The notes beneath the pieces were generated by a model, which worked only from the letters and a program-made list of their open reading frames with translations, made no database searches and was not told the origin of the DNA. The translations under genes and the position numbers were made by a program. Positions 1 to 9,242 of a DNA stretch of 45,891 bases are shown piece after piece. Source of the DNA: Chara braunii (taxonomy: Eukaryota > Streptophyta > Charophyceae > Charales > Characeae); NCBI GenBank assembly GCA_003427395.1, contig BFEA01000404.1, positions 742,137-788,027 of the forward strand, given 5' to 3'. Within the stretch, counting starts at the first letter, position 1. Each line of letters opens with the position of its first letter.

Positions 1-170
1 AAAGAAAGGAAAAAAAGAAAGAAAGAAAGAAAGAAAAAAAGAAAGAAAGAAAGAAAAAAAGAAAGAAAGAAAGAAAGACACAAGGGAAGAAAGAAACAAA
101 GGAAGGAAGAGAGAAATGAAGAAAGAAGAAGAAGAAGAAGAAGAAGAGGAAGGAGATGAAGAAAAAAGAA
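1..170. repeat. GAAA/GA-rich simple repeat
   Basis: Purine-only tract made of GAAA units that drifts into GGAAG and GAAGAA units. No gene is visible in it. It begins at the window edge, so the full length is unknown. Confidence 0.95.
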
Positions 171-280
171 GAAGATGGAGGGAGGGTTGGGTGGAAAAAA
201 GGTCATGGGTTCCGTACCTTTTCTAAAAGCACTGCAGGTGCAAGCAATCACTCTCTCTCTGCAAAACGATGAGGTCTTCA

Positions 281-283
<3 letters not shown>

Positions 284-327
<44 letters not shown>
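284..327. repeat. (TC)n microsatellite
   Basis: Uninterrupted CT dinucleotide run of about 22 units. A short serine/leucine frame crossing it is a by-product of the repeat and is not annotated. Confidence 0.95.
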
Positions 328-329
<2 letters not shown>

Positions 330-359
330 GCGTGTCACGGCTCTCGGAGACGTTCAAAG

Positions 360-1165
360 CCTTGAAGAACGTCAATGACCGATTTTAGAGCACAAACACA
401 GGCCGTGAGGATGGCAACACGAATGACTAAGGAGATGGTGAAAAACACCGTCGCTGTAGATGAAGACAACGAAAAACAACCAAGGAGCGTCAACAAGAAT
501 GAGGTGAAAGTGGTGTGAAAAGGAGTAGGTACCGGTAGTTAAGGAAAAAAACAGAGGCTTGGCCTAGGCCAAGCAAGTGCAGGCCTTGTACAGGGGGGGG
601 AGAGGGGGGGGGGATCATGGGCAGTAAAATTTTTTTTTTTTAAAGATCCGGGGGTGCAGGTGCATGCATGCCGGAAACAAAAAAGGGCCTCGGCCAGGTC
701 GGTCCGGCGAAAGGGACCCCCCAACTATGCCCCGACCGTCCCGCAACGTGGCAGCGCACGAACACAGGAGTCGTCGGCACTTGCGGCACACACTAAAAAA
801 ATTGAAAAAAAAAACAAAAAAAAAAAAAAAAAAAATTGAAAACGAAAAAAAAAAACCATGAAAAAAAAAACAAAACAACAGCCTCGGGCACATTAACCGG
901 GAGGGCGGACACATCGGACAATAGGTGCAATAGCGGTGAAAGCACAGCCTTCCAGGTTTCCGTCGAATGAGAAAAACAACGACGCCTCTCCGTCCCGACG
1001 CGTCGCCACCATTTCGGCGCGCTTTATTTTTTCTTGTACCTCGTTCGTCTTCTGTTTTTTTTTTTTTTTTTCTATTCTCGTCGTCGACGACTTCGTTTTT
1101 TTGGGCCTGTTGTCGTCATCGTCGGCTCCAGCACACCACGCTGCGCACCGCGCACAATCTAAATA
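360..1165. other. gene-poor stretch with homopolymer runs
   Basis: Contains G runs (about 591-613), a T run (about 630-641), A-rich tracts (about 795-872) and a T run (about 1057-1072). Short reading frames on both strands are explained by these runs. The GC-rich end near 1130-1160 (CACCACGC..GCGCAC..GCGCACAAT) resembles 45450-45485, so both may belong to one diverged repeat. No gene is supported. Confidence 0.6.
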
Positions 1166-1170
1166 ACGTC

Positions 1171-1313
1171 AGCACACGACAACATCACGGTTCACTACTG
1201 CGGGTCCGCGAGCACACGATAACATCACGGTTCACTACATAGCTCGTCCATCCATTTTCTCAACCGTGCGCCTCCGCGACCCGCGCAGCCACGAGAACAT
1301 CACGGTTCACTAC
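1171..1313. repeat. three direct copies of AACATCACGGTTCACTA motif
   Basis: The 17-base motif AACATCACGGTTCACTA occurs at 1181, 1221 and 1296. The first two copies are exactly 40 bases apart and share the preceding AGCACACGA. The inverse GTAGTGAAC appears at about 1367, giving an imperfect inverted arrangement around 1302-1375. Confidence 0.75.
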
Positions 1314-1399
1314 TACGGGCCACACAAAGGTGAAATGACGTCGTTTGCGCCGCCGTTTCCACGCAGTAGTGAACTGCATTGCTGGGAGCTTAAGAGCAC

Positions 1400-1545
1400 T
1401 AATTTTCCAACACACACTTGTTGGAAACATGTTGGACCAACATTGAACACATGTTGGAAACATGTTGGCCGCACGGTTGGAAACATGTTGGCCGCACGGT
1501 TGGAAACATGGACCCGACCGTCCTAAACGGTTGGACACATCATTT
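1400..1545. repeat. GTTGGAAACATG-rich repeat with a 23-bp tandem core
   Basis: Multiple copies of GTTGGAAACATG and their near-complements (CCAACA) occur in 145 bases. A 23-base unit, GTTGGAAACATG followed by TTGGCCGCACG, is repeated exactly at 1453 and 1476, with a third partial copy at 1499. The mixture of TGTTGG and CCAACA gives the block self-complementarity. A similar TTG-rich block lies at 38577-38700. Confidence 0.8.
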
Positions 1546-1658
1546 CACGTAGTTCCAATGCTGGTCCAGTGTTGTGCCCAAAATGAAAACTTGATGGAAA
1601 TTTCCCACAATTTTTCTGTTGTCTTTATTCCTCCACCTTCTTCGACACTTTTTGGCCC

Positions 1659-2156
1659 TTATATAATCTTCTTATACAACAAGTAAGATAGTAACCCACA
1701 AATCTCTATTTGACATAATATAAACATTAAGAGCGATAGGCACATCCTCCTATCAGGAGATGCAGACTGCGAAACCACAGGAGGATCAGGTACGCGTGGT
1801 ATCTCGTGGGACCCTTGTTGGTGAGGCAGGGGAAGGACAGTCAACTGCCTCTCTTGAGACAAAGGGTAAGGGCTATGATGCGGGCGACTAGGCAGCTCGT
1901 AGCGTGGTGGAGTTTCTCCGTAACGCCTCGCGTACCTATACGAATAATAAGTCATTTCATCAGGGTCTGGGGTATGCATGCGCCTCTCCTCCCTAGACCT
2001 TCTTGCCCTCAATCCTTCGTCCCTCTTTTCAAGTCCTTCATCATCTTTTTTCCACTCCTCCCTTTCTCTGGTCAAGTCTATAGGCCTTTCGGGCGCCTTC
2101 CCCTGTCTGCCGCCTCTTCCTCTACCAGTTCCGGTCCCACGGCCCTTAAGTGCCAT
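1659..2156 (-). CDS. retroelement gag/ORF1-like N-terminal fragment (putative)
   Basis: Open frame of 165 codons with a true ATG at 2156-2154 on the minus strand. The protein begins with a glycine/arginine-rich segment (about residues 4-17, RG repeats). It continues with a highly charged Arg/Glu/Lys stretch (about 28-60), then a Tyr/Pro-rich segment (about 61-100). Such composition is usual for gag or nucleic-acid-binding proteins, but no zinc knuckle, capsid motif or protease is visible. After about residue 137 the sequence becomes hydrophobic and probably leaves the coding region, so the ORF looks 3' truncated. Upstream on the minus strand (2160-2480) no coding frame is seen; the DNA there could be an LTR or leader. 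Family assignment is inference only. Confidence 0.4.
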   Translation of the reverse strand: MALKGRGTGTGRGRGGRQGKAPERPIDLTREREEWKKDDEGLEKRDEGLRARRSREERRMHTPDPDEMTYYSYRYARRYGETPPRYELPSRPHHSPYPLSQERQLTVLPLPHQQGSHEIPRVPDPPVVSQSASPDRRMCLSLLMFILCQIEICGLLSYLLYKKII

Positions 2157-2159
2157 ATT

Positions 2160-2480
2160 CGTTAACTCTTAGTATAAGTAGGACAATTGTACTTATGTGT
2201 ATTTAGTCCCTATCTTACACGTTGATTTATTTGGAGCAACTACTCGTTATCAGCTATCCAAGTTACCCTACTCTGCTTAGAATCTTAGCCAATTTCCTAA
2301 TTTTTAATGATTGTCGTTTTGCCAGGATCTTGCCTTACCCGAGTTCGTTCACTAAGGACCTCGGCTAGAAGCGAGATACAACGGTGCCACCTGTCTCGCG
2401 CGGCGGTCCCACACCCAGATGCAAAGTGAATTTTGTGTCGGACCTCACGGTCGTATCACGCAGATGCAAAGCGAACACTT
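2160..2480 (-). other. possible leader/LTR-like region of the minus-strand ORF
   Basis: AT-rich next to the ATG and more GC-rich further away. A motif CAGATGCAAAG(T/C)GAA occurs twice (about 2418 and 2461). No matching second LTR was found in the window, so the assignment is weak. Confidence 0.2.
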
Positions 2481-2580
2481 GTCTGGAAACCATTTTTCGG
2501 AGTACCGGGTGGGCGTTCGTCGCCTGTTTCCTGTGCTGCTGTCACATGCATAAAAGTGAAATCGAGTATGAGTTTTATCA

Positions 2581-2582
<2 letters not shown>

Positions 2583-2631
<49 letters not shown>

Positions 2632-2668
2632 GTAATAATAATAATAATAATAAAAGTAATAATAATCA
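2583..2668. repeat. (AAT)n microsatellite 1
   Basis: Long AAT array with a few AGT interruptions. It sits next to a block (2690-2960) that has a diverged copy beside the next AAT array. Confidence 0.95.
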
Positions 2669-2689
2669 TCAGGAGGGAAGATGAGCAAT

Positions 2690-2962
2690 AGCTAACTCCG
2701 GCAATCAAACAACACCATACATACGAGACCAAATAGTCCAGGCCTTGGACCAACAGCTGCATTGCATTACGGCTCCCACCAAGTAGGAATACGGCAAAAG
2801 CCCATCAATGCTTGAAATAATCCTATCATCATCTGGCGATGTCAACAACTTCCCCTGTACGGGTAGATTTCTGCCAATGTCCCACTCGTCAAGCACTGGG
2901 TAGGTCTTTTCGCATTACTCAGAACCTCGATCCCCTCCCCAACACAAAGAACCACATTGCAC
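2690..2962 (-). pseudogene. coding-like fragment copy 1 beside AAT array
   Basis: On the minus strand this block has an open frame (2896-2705) and, after a frame change, a second short frame. Read across that change, peptides such as SIDG and LGGSR(N)A..LL.QG.D.L.SYV match the same strand of the block at 3030-3165. The two copies therefore look like diverged duplicates of one coding or once-coding piece. No family is recognised; it could equally be a non-coding repeat with chance frames. Confidence 0.3.
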
Positions 2963-2966
2963 CTGA

Positions 2967-2967
<1 letters not shown>

Positions 2968-3021
<54 letters not shown>
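2968..3021. repeat. (AAT)n microsatellite 2
   Basis: AAT array, followed closely by the second copy of the AACAACA(C/T)CATACATA block. Confidence 0.95.
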
Positions 3022-3022
<1 letters not shown>

Positions 3023-3029
3023 GCAATAT

Positions 3030-3165
3030 GCAAAACAACATCATACATATGAGTTCAGACAGTCTTGTCCCTGAATCAACAGCATCTTTGCATCACGTGA
3101 TCCACCAAGTAAGAACCCATCAATGCTTAGAATGGTCTCATCATCATCAATAGAATCAGAGTTGA
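3030..3165 (-). pseudogene. coding-like fragment copy 2 beside AAT array
   Basis: Minus-strand translation gives DDDETILSIDGFLLGGSRDA followed by a leucine-rich run ending NSYV and a stop. It resembles copy 1 without needing a frame correction. It lies just after an AAT array on the plus strand, as copy 1 does. Function unknown. Confidence 0.3.
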
Positions 3166-3366
3166 CATCCTATCTGGCGCTCGGCGTCCAGACTACGAAT
3201 GGCCGATCCTTTTTAGCCTACCTACTGCGTAGTTTGTGACGTCTGCAAGTACGAGCCGATCTCGGCCAATGCCGTTTGCCTGCAACACCAAGTATGTTTC
3301 TTGCACCTCTCATAACCCCGGTCCCCAACTCTCAGACGCCATATTCATCCTAGAACCATTATGCGC

Positions 3367-3416
<50 letters not shown>

Positions 3417-3449
3417 TATAATTATAATTATAATAATAATAATAATAAC
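3367..3449. repeat. (AAT/ATT)n microsatellite 3
   Basis: AAT array with ATT interruptions at about 3415-3435. The three AAT arrays start 385 and 399 bases apart, suggesting a tandem or serially inserted unit. Confidence 0.95.
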
Positions 3450-3685
3450 GCAAGGAAATAAACAACAGCGAGATGATAATTTCATATATCATCAACATCT
3501 TGAAAGCCAGATAGTTACGCCGTTTCCAACGAGCAACATTATACTAGTAATACACCGATGGCGCACGTAGGGATGAAACCCGATGTGCATGAAGAGCCTA
3601 CCCTCTCCTCTCGATACTACGTCCTGTTCCATCTTACTCACACATATCGCTCAGTGCCTAGCCCACTCCTACACAGTTACTACAG

Positions 3686-3751
3686 GCTACAAAATCAGCG
3701 GCAGCCCGAAGTCTAGAAGATGTCGCCCGTGCAGACTACCGTCAATACAAG
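3686..3751 (+). CDS. candidate 22-codon mini-exon, QYK type, copy A
   Basis: Preceded by a moderately pyrimidine-rich tract ending TACTACAG and followed by GTAGGTG, so both splice borders are plausible. Read in the frame that ends with AAG, the 66 bases are fully open and end SLEDVARADYRQYK. A second segment at 6479-6526 ends in a related peptide at an equivalent splice donor. A third, almost identical copy at 12856-12901 differs by one base in the exon, which is synonymous (CGT to CGA, Arg). This suggests coding constraint, but no flanking exons of a complete gene could be joined. Confidence 0.4.
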
Positions 3752-4290
3752 GTAGGTGCCCTCATTTCTTCATCATCATCACCCTTTCTCCCATCATTCA
3801 CCATCATCACCATCATTATCATCTTCATTCTCCTCCTCTCTTCTCCTTTCTCTCTCCTTCTTAGATTTCTCTCATCTCCTCCTCCTTCTCTTTTCCTCTA
3901 CCTCCCCCTCTCTCTCTCTTTCTCACCTTTCTCCCTGAACACATACATGGAGAGAGAAAGAAGGTAGGGAGAAGCGATGGCGAGTTGAAAAGGAGGGGAG
4001 ACGTTATCAGCAAGGCTCATGCAGAGGTTATCCTGGGCGCATCGCCCTGGATCTGATTCGACATTTCTGTGACAAACATTGATTGCACACTCGGCAAGGG
4101 ACTTCGCCATTGCGATTTTTGGCCTACTCCCTTGCCTCCCTCTTTCTTTCCTCACTTCACTCCCTCTCTCTTTCTCCTTCCCTTTCTCCATTTCTCCTCC
4201 TACCATCTCCTCTCCCCTTTCTCCGATCTTTCTTTCTCCCCTTTTGTTTCTCGCCCTTTCTCTCTCACTCACATGCACACATAATCGCCT
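3752..4290. other. CT/ATC-rich intron-like stretch
   Basis: Runs of CATCAT and CTCT on the plus strand are split by a less repetitive block at 3960-4130. On the minus strand that block gives an open frame of ordinary composition (about 4120-3960), but it is bounded by simple repeats and is not supported as a gene. Confidence 0.4.
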
Positions 4291-5488
4291 ACTGTAAAGG
4301 GGCAGACAAGAATAAGATCCGACCTCTCATACTTAGTACGAGATAGCTTAGCGGAAGACTTAAATACCAATGATACGAACAATCAATATTGCAAAAGCAG
4401 CCCCAACACACATCATCATCGTTCCATGCCGTGAAGGGGTCTGTGCTATACACAGGGACAATGCGCCAGCCCCATATCGTCAATCACCAAGTCACATTAC
4501 AGGTCCCAAATAGTCCCTCTTCGAATGTGTGGATCCCTGAAGTCCATTCTGAAGCCAATGTCGTCGAGTCTCAGGTCATATCTCTCTCTCGTAGTCCATA
4601 GATACTGAGAAGTAGGCAGCGAGAGGGGAGGAAAGACTGCGGACTTAGAAGAGGAAAAGGAAGTACTCTCTATCTCGCCCTCTTCTCTGTGTCATGCATG
4701 TTAGGTGGCCGTTTTCATATGTCCTGATCGTGGTAACAGGAGCCCGAAGCTCGAAAATATATATGCGTCTCACTGTCTCTCTTACATATACACTCACCCA
4801 TTCCATCGAGAGCAAAACGGAATGAATCTCCCGCTGAAACGCGGGAATATACATTGCCTACTCTTTGGTTTGCTCGTCCCACCGATCCAAGTAGCGTGTA
4901 GCGAGTGGCGGGTAGGAGACTTAGTTGTCGACCAAGGNTGGAGACTCATAGTCTCTTCCTCTCTCTCTCTCATACACACACACATACACACATTGTCGAC
5001 ATCGAAAAGATGCAGCTCAGAACAAGAACCGATCTCTAATACAGAATACAAATAGCGTAGCGGGAGACTTGTATACCCAAGATCGGTCAGTCGATATCGC
5101 ATTTGCAGTCCCAAGATACATAGTCATTTTTCTTGGTGTGAAGGGGCCTGGCACCTACACAGGAAGAAGTGCTTGTCCCCGCCATACACAGTCAAAGAGG
5201 AGAGGGCATCAGACAAAGAGGAGGGATTAGACGAAGAAGGGAGTATCAGACGAAGAAGAGGGGGAGATGGGTATGTCGTCAACACCAAATCTTCGTCACA
5301 AGTCCCAAATATTCCCTCGTTGCAATGTCTGAAGCCCAAAAGTCAAGTCCGGATCCAAAATGTCACTAAGCCCACGAGTTACAACATCCTCTCTCTTCTT
5401 TCCCTCTCTATCTCTTCTCTTTTCTCTTTTCTCTCTCCCTTAATCTCTTCTCTCTCTCTGCCATCTCGTTTGTATATTGGATGTATTA

Positions 5489-5590
5489 AAATAATAATAA
5501 TGATAAATGATGATAATAATAATAATAATAATCATAATCATAATAATCATAATCATAATAATCATAATAATCGTAATAATACTAATACAA
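5489..5590. repeat. AAT/CAT compound microsatellite
   Basis: Imperfect AAT array with ATC and CGT variants. It precedes a short segment ending TTCGGTCAG followed by GTAAGC at 5623. Confidence 0.9.
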
Positions 5591-5605
5591 ACCGGATCCA
5601 TACAG

Positions 5606-5622
5606 GCTACGTTTTCGGTCAG
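5606..5622 (+). other. possible micro-exon or splice-donor relic
   Basis: TACAG precedes 5606 and GTAAGC follows 5622, bracketing 17 bases that begin GCTAC, as does the 3686 mini-exon. It may be a deleted copy of that exon. Confidence 0.2.
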
Positions 5623-5924
5623 GTAAGCTTTCCTTCTCCTTCTGCCTTCTCTCTCTCCCTCTCTCTCCTCGATCTCCTTGATCGAATCATGAACGTCTCA
5701 CTCACATACACAATCCATCGATAGGACGATAAAAACTGGAACGAATTTTCTGCTGAAACGGGGAAACACACACTGCCACTTCTCGGTTTGCTCGTTCTAT
5801 CGATCCATGTAGCTCGCGGCGAGCTGCGGTTCAAGACTTAGCTGATAGCCAAGGTTGGGTAGCGAGAAGGCGAGGGAGAGATAGTGGACTTAGAGGGGAA
5901 GGAGAAAAACTCTTTCCCTATCAC

Positions 5925-5948
5925 ACACACACACACACACACACACGC
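5925..5948. repeat. (AC)n microsatellite
   Basis: About 12 AC units. Confidence 0.9.
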
Positions 5949-6478
5949 ATACCGTGGATACTGTAAAGGTGCAGATTAGAACCTACGAAGTGCAGGGTTC
6001 CGTAGTGGGAGACTTAGGTACCAATAATCCGAACGATCATCATCGCAATGCAGCCCGACATGCATCATCATCGTTCCATGGAGTGGAGGGGCCAGACGCT
6101 TACACAGGAAGAACACACCTGTCCTTCTATACACAGTCGAAGAGGAGAGGGAGATTAGACGAAGAAGAGGGAAGATGGTGATGTCGTCGACACCAAGTCT
6201 GCGATACAGGTCCCAAATAACCCCTTTCCACTGTCTATATCTCCTTGTTTAGTCTGGATCCAAGGTCGTCAAGTCTCAGATCACAAACCCTTTTTTTTTT
6301 TCTCTCTCTCTTTCTCTTCCCCATTTCACCCCTCTTTCGCTCTCTCCTTTTCTCTCTCCATTTCTTTCTCCCTTTCATCTCACCTTCGATCTTTCCTCTC
6401 CCCTCCTTTCTCTCTCCTCCCCTTCACTTTCTCTTTCCCCATTTTACTTTGATCTGTCCTCCTCCTCTCATGCGCCAG

Positions 6479-6526
6479 GTACCAATCTGCGAAGATATCG
6501 CCTGTGTAGACCATCACCAATACAAG
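6479..6526 (+). CDS. candidate 16-codon mini-exon, QYK type, copy B
   Basis: A long pyrimidine tract (6295-6475) ends GCGCCAG, a good acceptor, and the segment is followed by GTAAGC, a good donor. The frame ending in AAG reads VPICEDIACVDHHQYK, sharing E-D-x-A-x-x-D-x-x-Q-Y-K with copy A. Exon phase at the donor is the same in both (codon complete). The remaining gene is not identified, and a repeat-borne relic is equally possible. Confidence 0.4.
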
Positions 6527-6596
6527 GTAAGCGCCTTCACGCCATCATCATCATTTCTCTTGTCATAATCACCATCACCAGCCTCCCGAGATCATC

Positions 6597-6676
6597 ACCC
6601 TCATTATTCTCCCATCATCATCACCCTCATCATCATCCCATCTACACCATCATTATCATCATCATCATCATCATCA
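6597..6676. repeat. ATC/CAT-rich simple repeat
   Basis: CATCAT runs culminating in a pure (ATC)n block at about 6652-6676. Confidence 0.85.
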
Positions 6677-6734
6677 ACGCCCCTTTTCTCTTCTCCCTCT
6701 CTCTTCAATCTCTCTCCCGTCTCTCTGTTACATG

Positions 6735-7060
6735 CCCATGTGGGCAATATAATAACCAAAGATCCGCAACGTGATGATCGGAACTGAATAGACCATGTGA
6801 ATGGAATTTTGATAAGTACGGTGCACTTTCAGATACGTGACGAGCGTACTACCCGAGGACCTGCATTGTGATGAAAAGGACCAAATGGACAACATGGTGC
6901 GAAATAGAATCTCAACAGCCATGTGTCCCAAGCACAGATACGTGACGTACGTAACAGCCTAGGATCTGCAATGCGATGAAAGGACTAAATGGACAGTGCA
7001 ATGTCAGTGGAATCTTGCCAAGCAATGTGCATTCTCAGATACATGACGTGCCGATTATCG
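6735..7060. repeat. 101-105 bp tandem repeat, about 3 copies
   Basis: Units begin AGATACGTGACG at 6831 and 6936, with a partial unit at 7037 and a diverged one before 6831. Each has GATCTGCAATG(C/T)GATGAAA and GGAC.AAATGGAC. The conserved TACGTGACG is partly palindromic. A minus-strand frame across it is not conserved between units. Confidence 0.75.
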
Positions 7061-7600
7061 CAAGGAAGTCTTAGATACAAGACTGACCTGACCGAAATTG
7101 ACCTCCTTCACGTAGTACAATACAGCACAGCAGAATGCTAAGTACCAATGACTAGCCCGATCAATGTCGCAGTACAGACCAATCACACATCATCCTTGTC
7201 ACAAGGTGTGAAGGGGTCCGACACTACACATAGGAAGAATGCGCCAGGTCCAGTCTATACACAGACGATGAGGAGGGGAGCAGATGAAGAAGAAAGGAAT
7301 AGATGGGAATATCACCGACACCGGGTCTTTGTTATAAGTCCCAGATAAACCCTCGTCAACTGCCAGAAGCCCAATGTCGAGTCTGGATCCAATTGTCACC
7401 AAGCCCCTCATCACTACTTTTCCTCTCTCGGTCTCGCTTTCTCCATTTCTCCTCCTTCATCCTCTCTCTCCTCCTTCTTCTCCCCCTTTCTCCTTTACAT
7501 ACATAGTCTGCATACATTTGAGAGGTCAGATGGTGAGGGGTGAGGAAGAGATGGGACTTTAGAAGAGGAAGAAGAAGAACTCTCTTTCATTCCCACACAT

Positions 7601-7651
<51 letters not shown>
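7601..7651. repeat. (AC)n microsatellite
   Basis: About 25 AC units, the longest dinucleotide array in the window. Confidence 0.95.
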
Positions 7652-7654
<3 letters not shown>

Positions 7655-7723
7655 GAATATACACGTGATATAGAGGTAGGTTCACCCTGTCTAACTTGGG
7701 AAGTAAGCCATGAAGTAGGCGAC

Positions 7724-7962
7724 TTGCCTGTTTTCTTTCTTTATCACTCCTTCTTCGCCACTATCGTAGTCGTCGTAGTTGTCGTAGCTATCGTAGTTAA
7801 GGTTGCAAGAAGTCCCGCTCAATCGGCCACCGTGGGAAACGACTCTCCCGCTCCTCATAAAATGGAAACCACTCAAAATGTCTCGCAGAGCGCCCCCTCG
7901 GTTCCCAAGTACAGTGTCACGACACCACGATCAGCATGCTACCGTCGTCGACCACAAGGGAG
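7724..7962 (+). CDS. possible exon ending at GTAAGT donor
   Basis: A frame of ordinary amino-acid composition is open here (Val-rich start from GTAGTCGTC repeats, then Ser/Thr/Pro-rich). It reaches CACAAGGGAG followed by GTAAGT at 7963, a consensus donor. A minus-strand frame overlaps it. No homology is recognised. Confidence 0.2.
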
Positions 7963-8440
7963 GTAAGTCGTTCTCACCTTTTTCTCCTTTTTCCTTTCCT
8001 TCTTCGACTTCCTCTTCTCCTTCCATCTTTCGTGCGACCTCCTACGCCTTCTCCACGTTCCTCTTCCTTCTTCCTTACGAGTGGTTTCTCCTAGCCTTCT
8101 CGAGTTCCACCCATCGCCTATTTGTGCTCTCTCGGCTATCGCGCGGCCGATTCCCGATCTCGCTTTCTGCGCGATCTCGTAGTGGCTCGCCCTTCTCTCC
8201 AACGAAGGGGACCCTGTGCTATAGGCAGATGCGACACGGTAGGGACGGCCAGGCCTCCTTCCCTTCTTTGGCTGAATCAGCCCAGTTTCCGGGTTCAGGT
8301 TCACTCGCGCGAATCAGGAAAAAATAGAAGTTACGGGTAGAGAGAAAATAAATATTAATTAAATGAAAAAAAAACAATCTAACAAGTCCTATCACTAACT
8401 ACCAAGTATCTTGTTTCAACGAGACAACTACAACTACTAA
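7963..8440. other. CT-rich then GC-rich stretch, no supported gene
   Basis: Intron-like pyrimidine-rich DNA (to about 8110) passes into GC-rich DNA (to 8330). Frames are open on both strands over 8000-8330, so none can be chosen. The end is A-rich. Confidence 0.4.
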
Positions 8441-8612
8441 CTCTGATAGAGGTCACGGGTTCGAGTCCCGACCGTTCAAAACACCAGGCAAAACAAAACG
8501 TAGCTCCCTGCAAAAAGGGAGCTAGCTCGGAGGGCGGCGGGCCTTGATCCCCAGATTCCCCACATATCAATCCGTATTGAAACCTACTGAGCTAGCTCCC
8601 ACTACGGGTAGA
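8440..8612. repeat. tRNA-like/hairpin-rich block (SINE relic candidate)
   Basis: Plus strand 8454-8470 holds a B-box/T-arm-like sequence (CGGGTTCGAGTCCCG). The minus strand at 8601-8580 holds an A-box-like GAGCTAGCTCAGTAGG. A perfect 12-bp inverted repeat GGGAGCTAGCTC joins 8517-8528 to 8589-8600. A 9-bp hairpin TAGCTCCCT/AGGGAGCTA spans 8501-8524. No complete cloverleaf can be drawn on either strand, so this is a relic or composite, not a tRNA gene. Confidence 0.4.
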
Positions 8613-8624
8613 AGGGGAGTAGCT

Positions 8625-8665
8625 CTAGTATATATAAAGTAACGTGACTCAGTCCAACCAATGGC
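8625..8665 (-). promoter_or_regulatory. possible core-promoter-like cluster
   Basis: Read on the minus strand: an inverted CCAAT (ATTGG), TGAGTCA and TTTATATATA follow one another in about 40 bases. No gene follows convincingly, so this is only a motif coincidence worth noting. Confidence 0.15.
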
Positions 8666-9064
8666 CTGAGCCCATTCTAGCCTGCGCGAGCGTGCACGCT
8701 TGCTAATCTACGTGCCTATCTGAATGCCCGTCGCCTTGAGCGCGTGCGTGACCCGCAAGGGCACGTATTTCATCGGAAGGCCCGAAGGGCCGGTACTTAG
8801 CCGTGGGTGCGGCATCGAGGGTCGCGGCGGGGTAAACACTTAAGTGGCGGGTAGGCCGGTACCACACCAAGTACAAGTAGATGTGACGGGTACTCGACTC
8901 GGAGGCCGAAAAGTTGAAAATTTTTAAGCCCCTGGTACTAGCAAATAGACAGGTACCAGACCAAGTCTCAGTGCGTGTCGTTGATCTACCTGACACAACA
9001 TTAACCCAACTGACCCTTCGACCTCTTTTGTCGAGGGGTATTACTATTGATCCTAATCACCACG

Positions 9065-9087
9065 GCGCGCGTCATAATAACGCGCGC
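9065..9087. other. 8-bp hairpin GCGCGCGT/ACGCGCGC
   Basis: Perfect 8-bp stem with a 7-base AT-rich loop (CATAATA) in otherwise mixed DNA. Confidence 0.7.
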
Positions 9088-9242
9088 ACATACTTAACGA
9101 AATTTTCTCACCGATTTTGCCCCGGCCTCAGTGGCCGAGGAATTCGCTTCCAGTGTCACGCCAAGCATGCACATCCCCTTCATTCCAGACTGGCTACTCC
9201 ATGGTAGCCGACGGCGCCACCGTGTCGAATGCAAAGACATAG

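Larger units (their letters stand above)
4370..7415. repeat. diverged 0.7-1.1 kb tandem-like repeat family (4 copies)
   Basis: A block containing ACATCATCATCGTTCCATG..GTGAAGGGG, TACACAGGAAGAA, a purine-rich GAGGAG..AGACGAAGAAG stretch, CAGGTCCCAAATA and TGGATCC..GTC recurs at about 4370-4580, 5085-5380, 6020-6290 and 7150-7410. A second block (GGTTTGCTCG..C..CCGATCCA.GTAG..GCGAG) occurs at 4805-4940 and 5725-5860. Copies are strongly diverged and separated by CT-rich, AC-rich and ATC-rich tracts. Several frames stay open in some copies but no frame is kept in all. Confidence 0.65.

Noticed and set aside
175-378. Open frame across the TC array
   Set aside because: Its length comes from Leu-Ser repeats of the microsatellite; no other coding sign.
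2583-3449. CRISPR-like array from regularly spaced repeats
   Set aside because: Repeats are AAT microsatellites in a diverged eukaryotic repeat; no palindromic direct repeat with unique spacers of fixed length.
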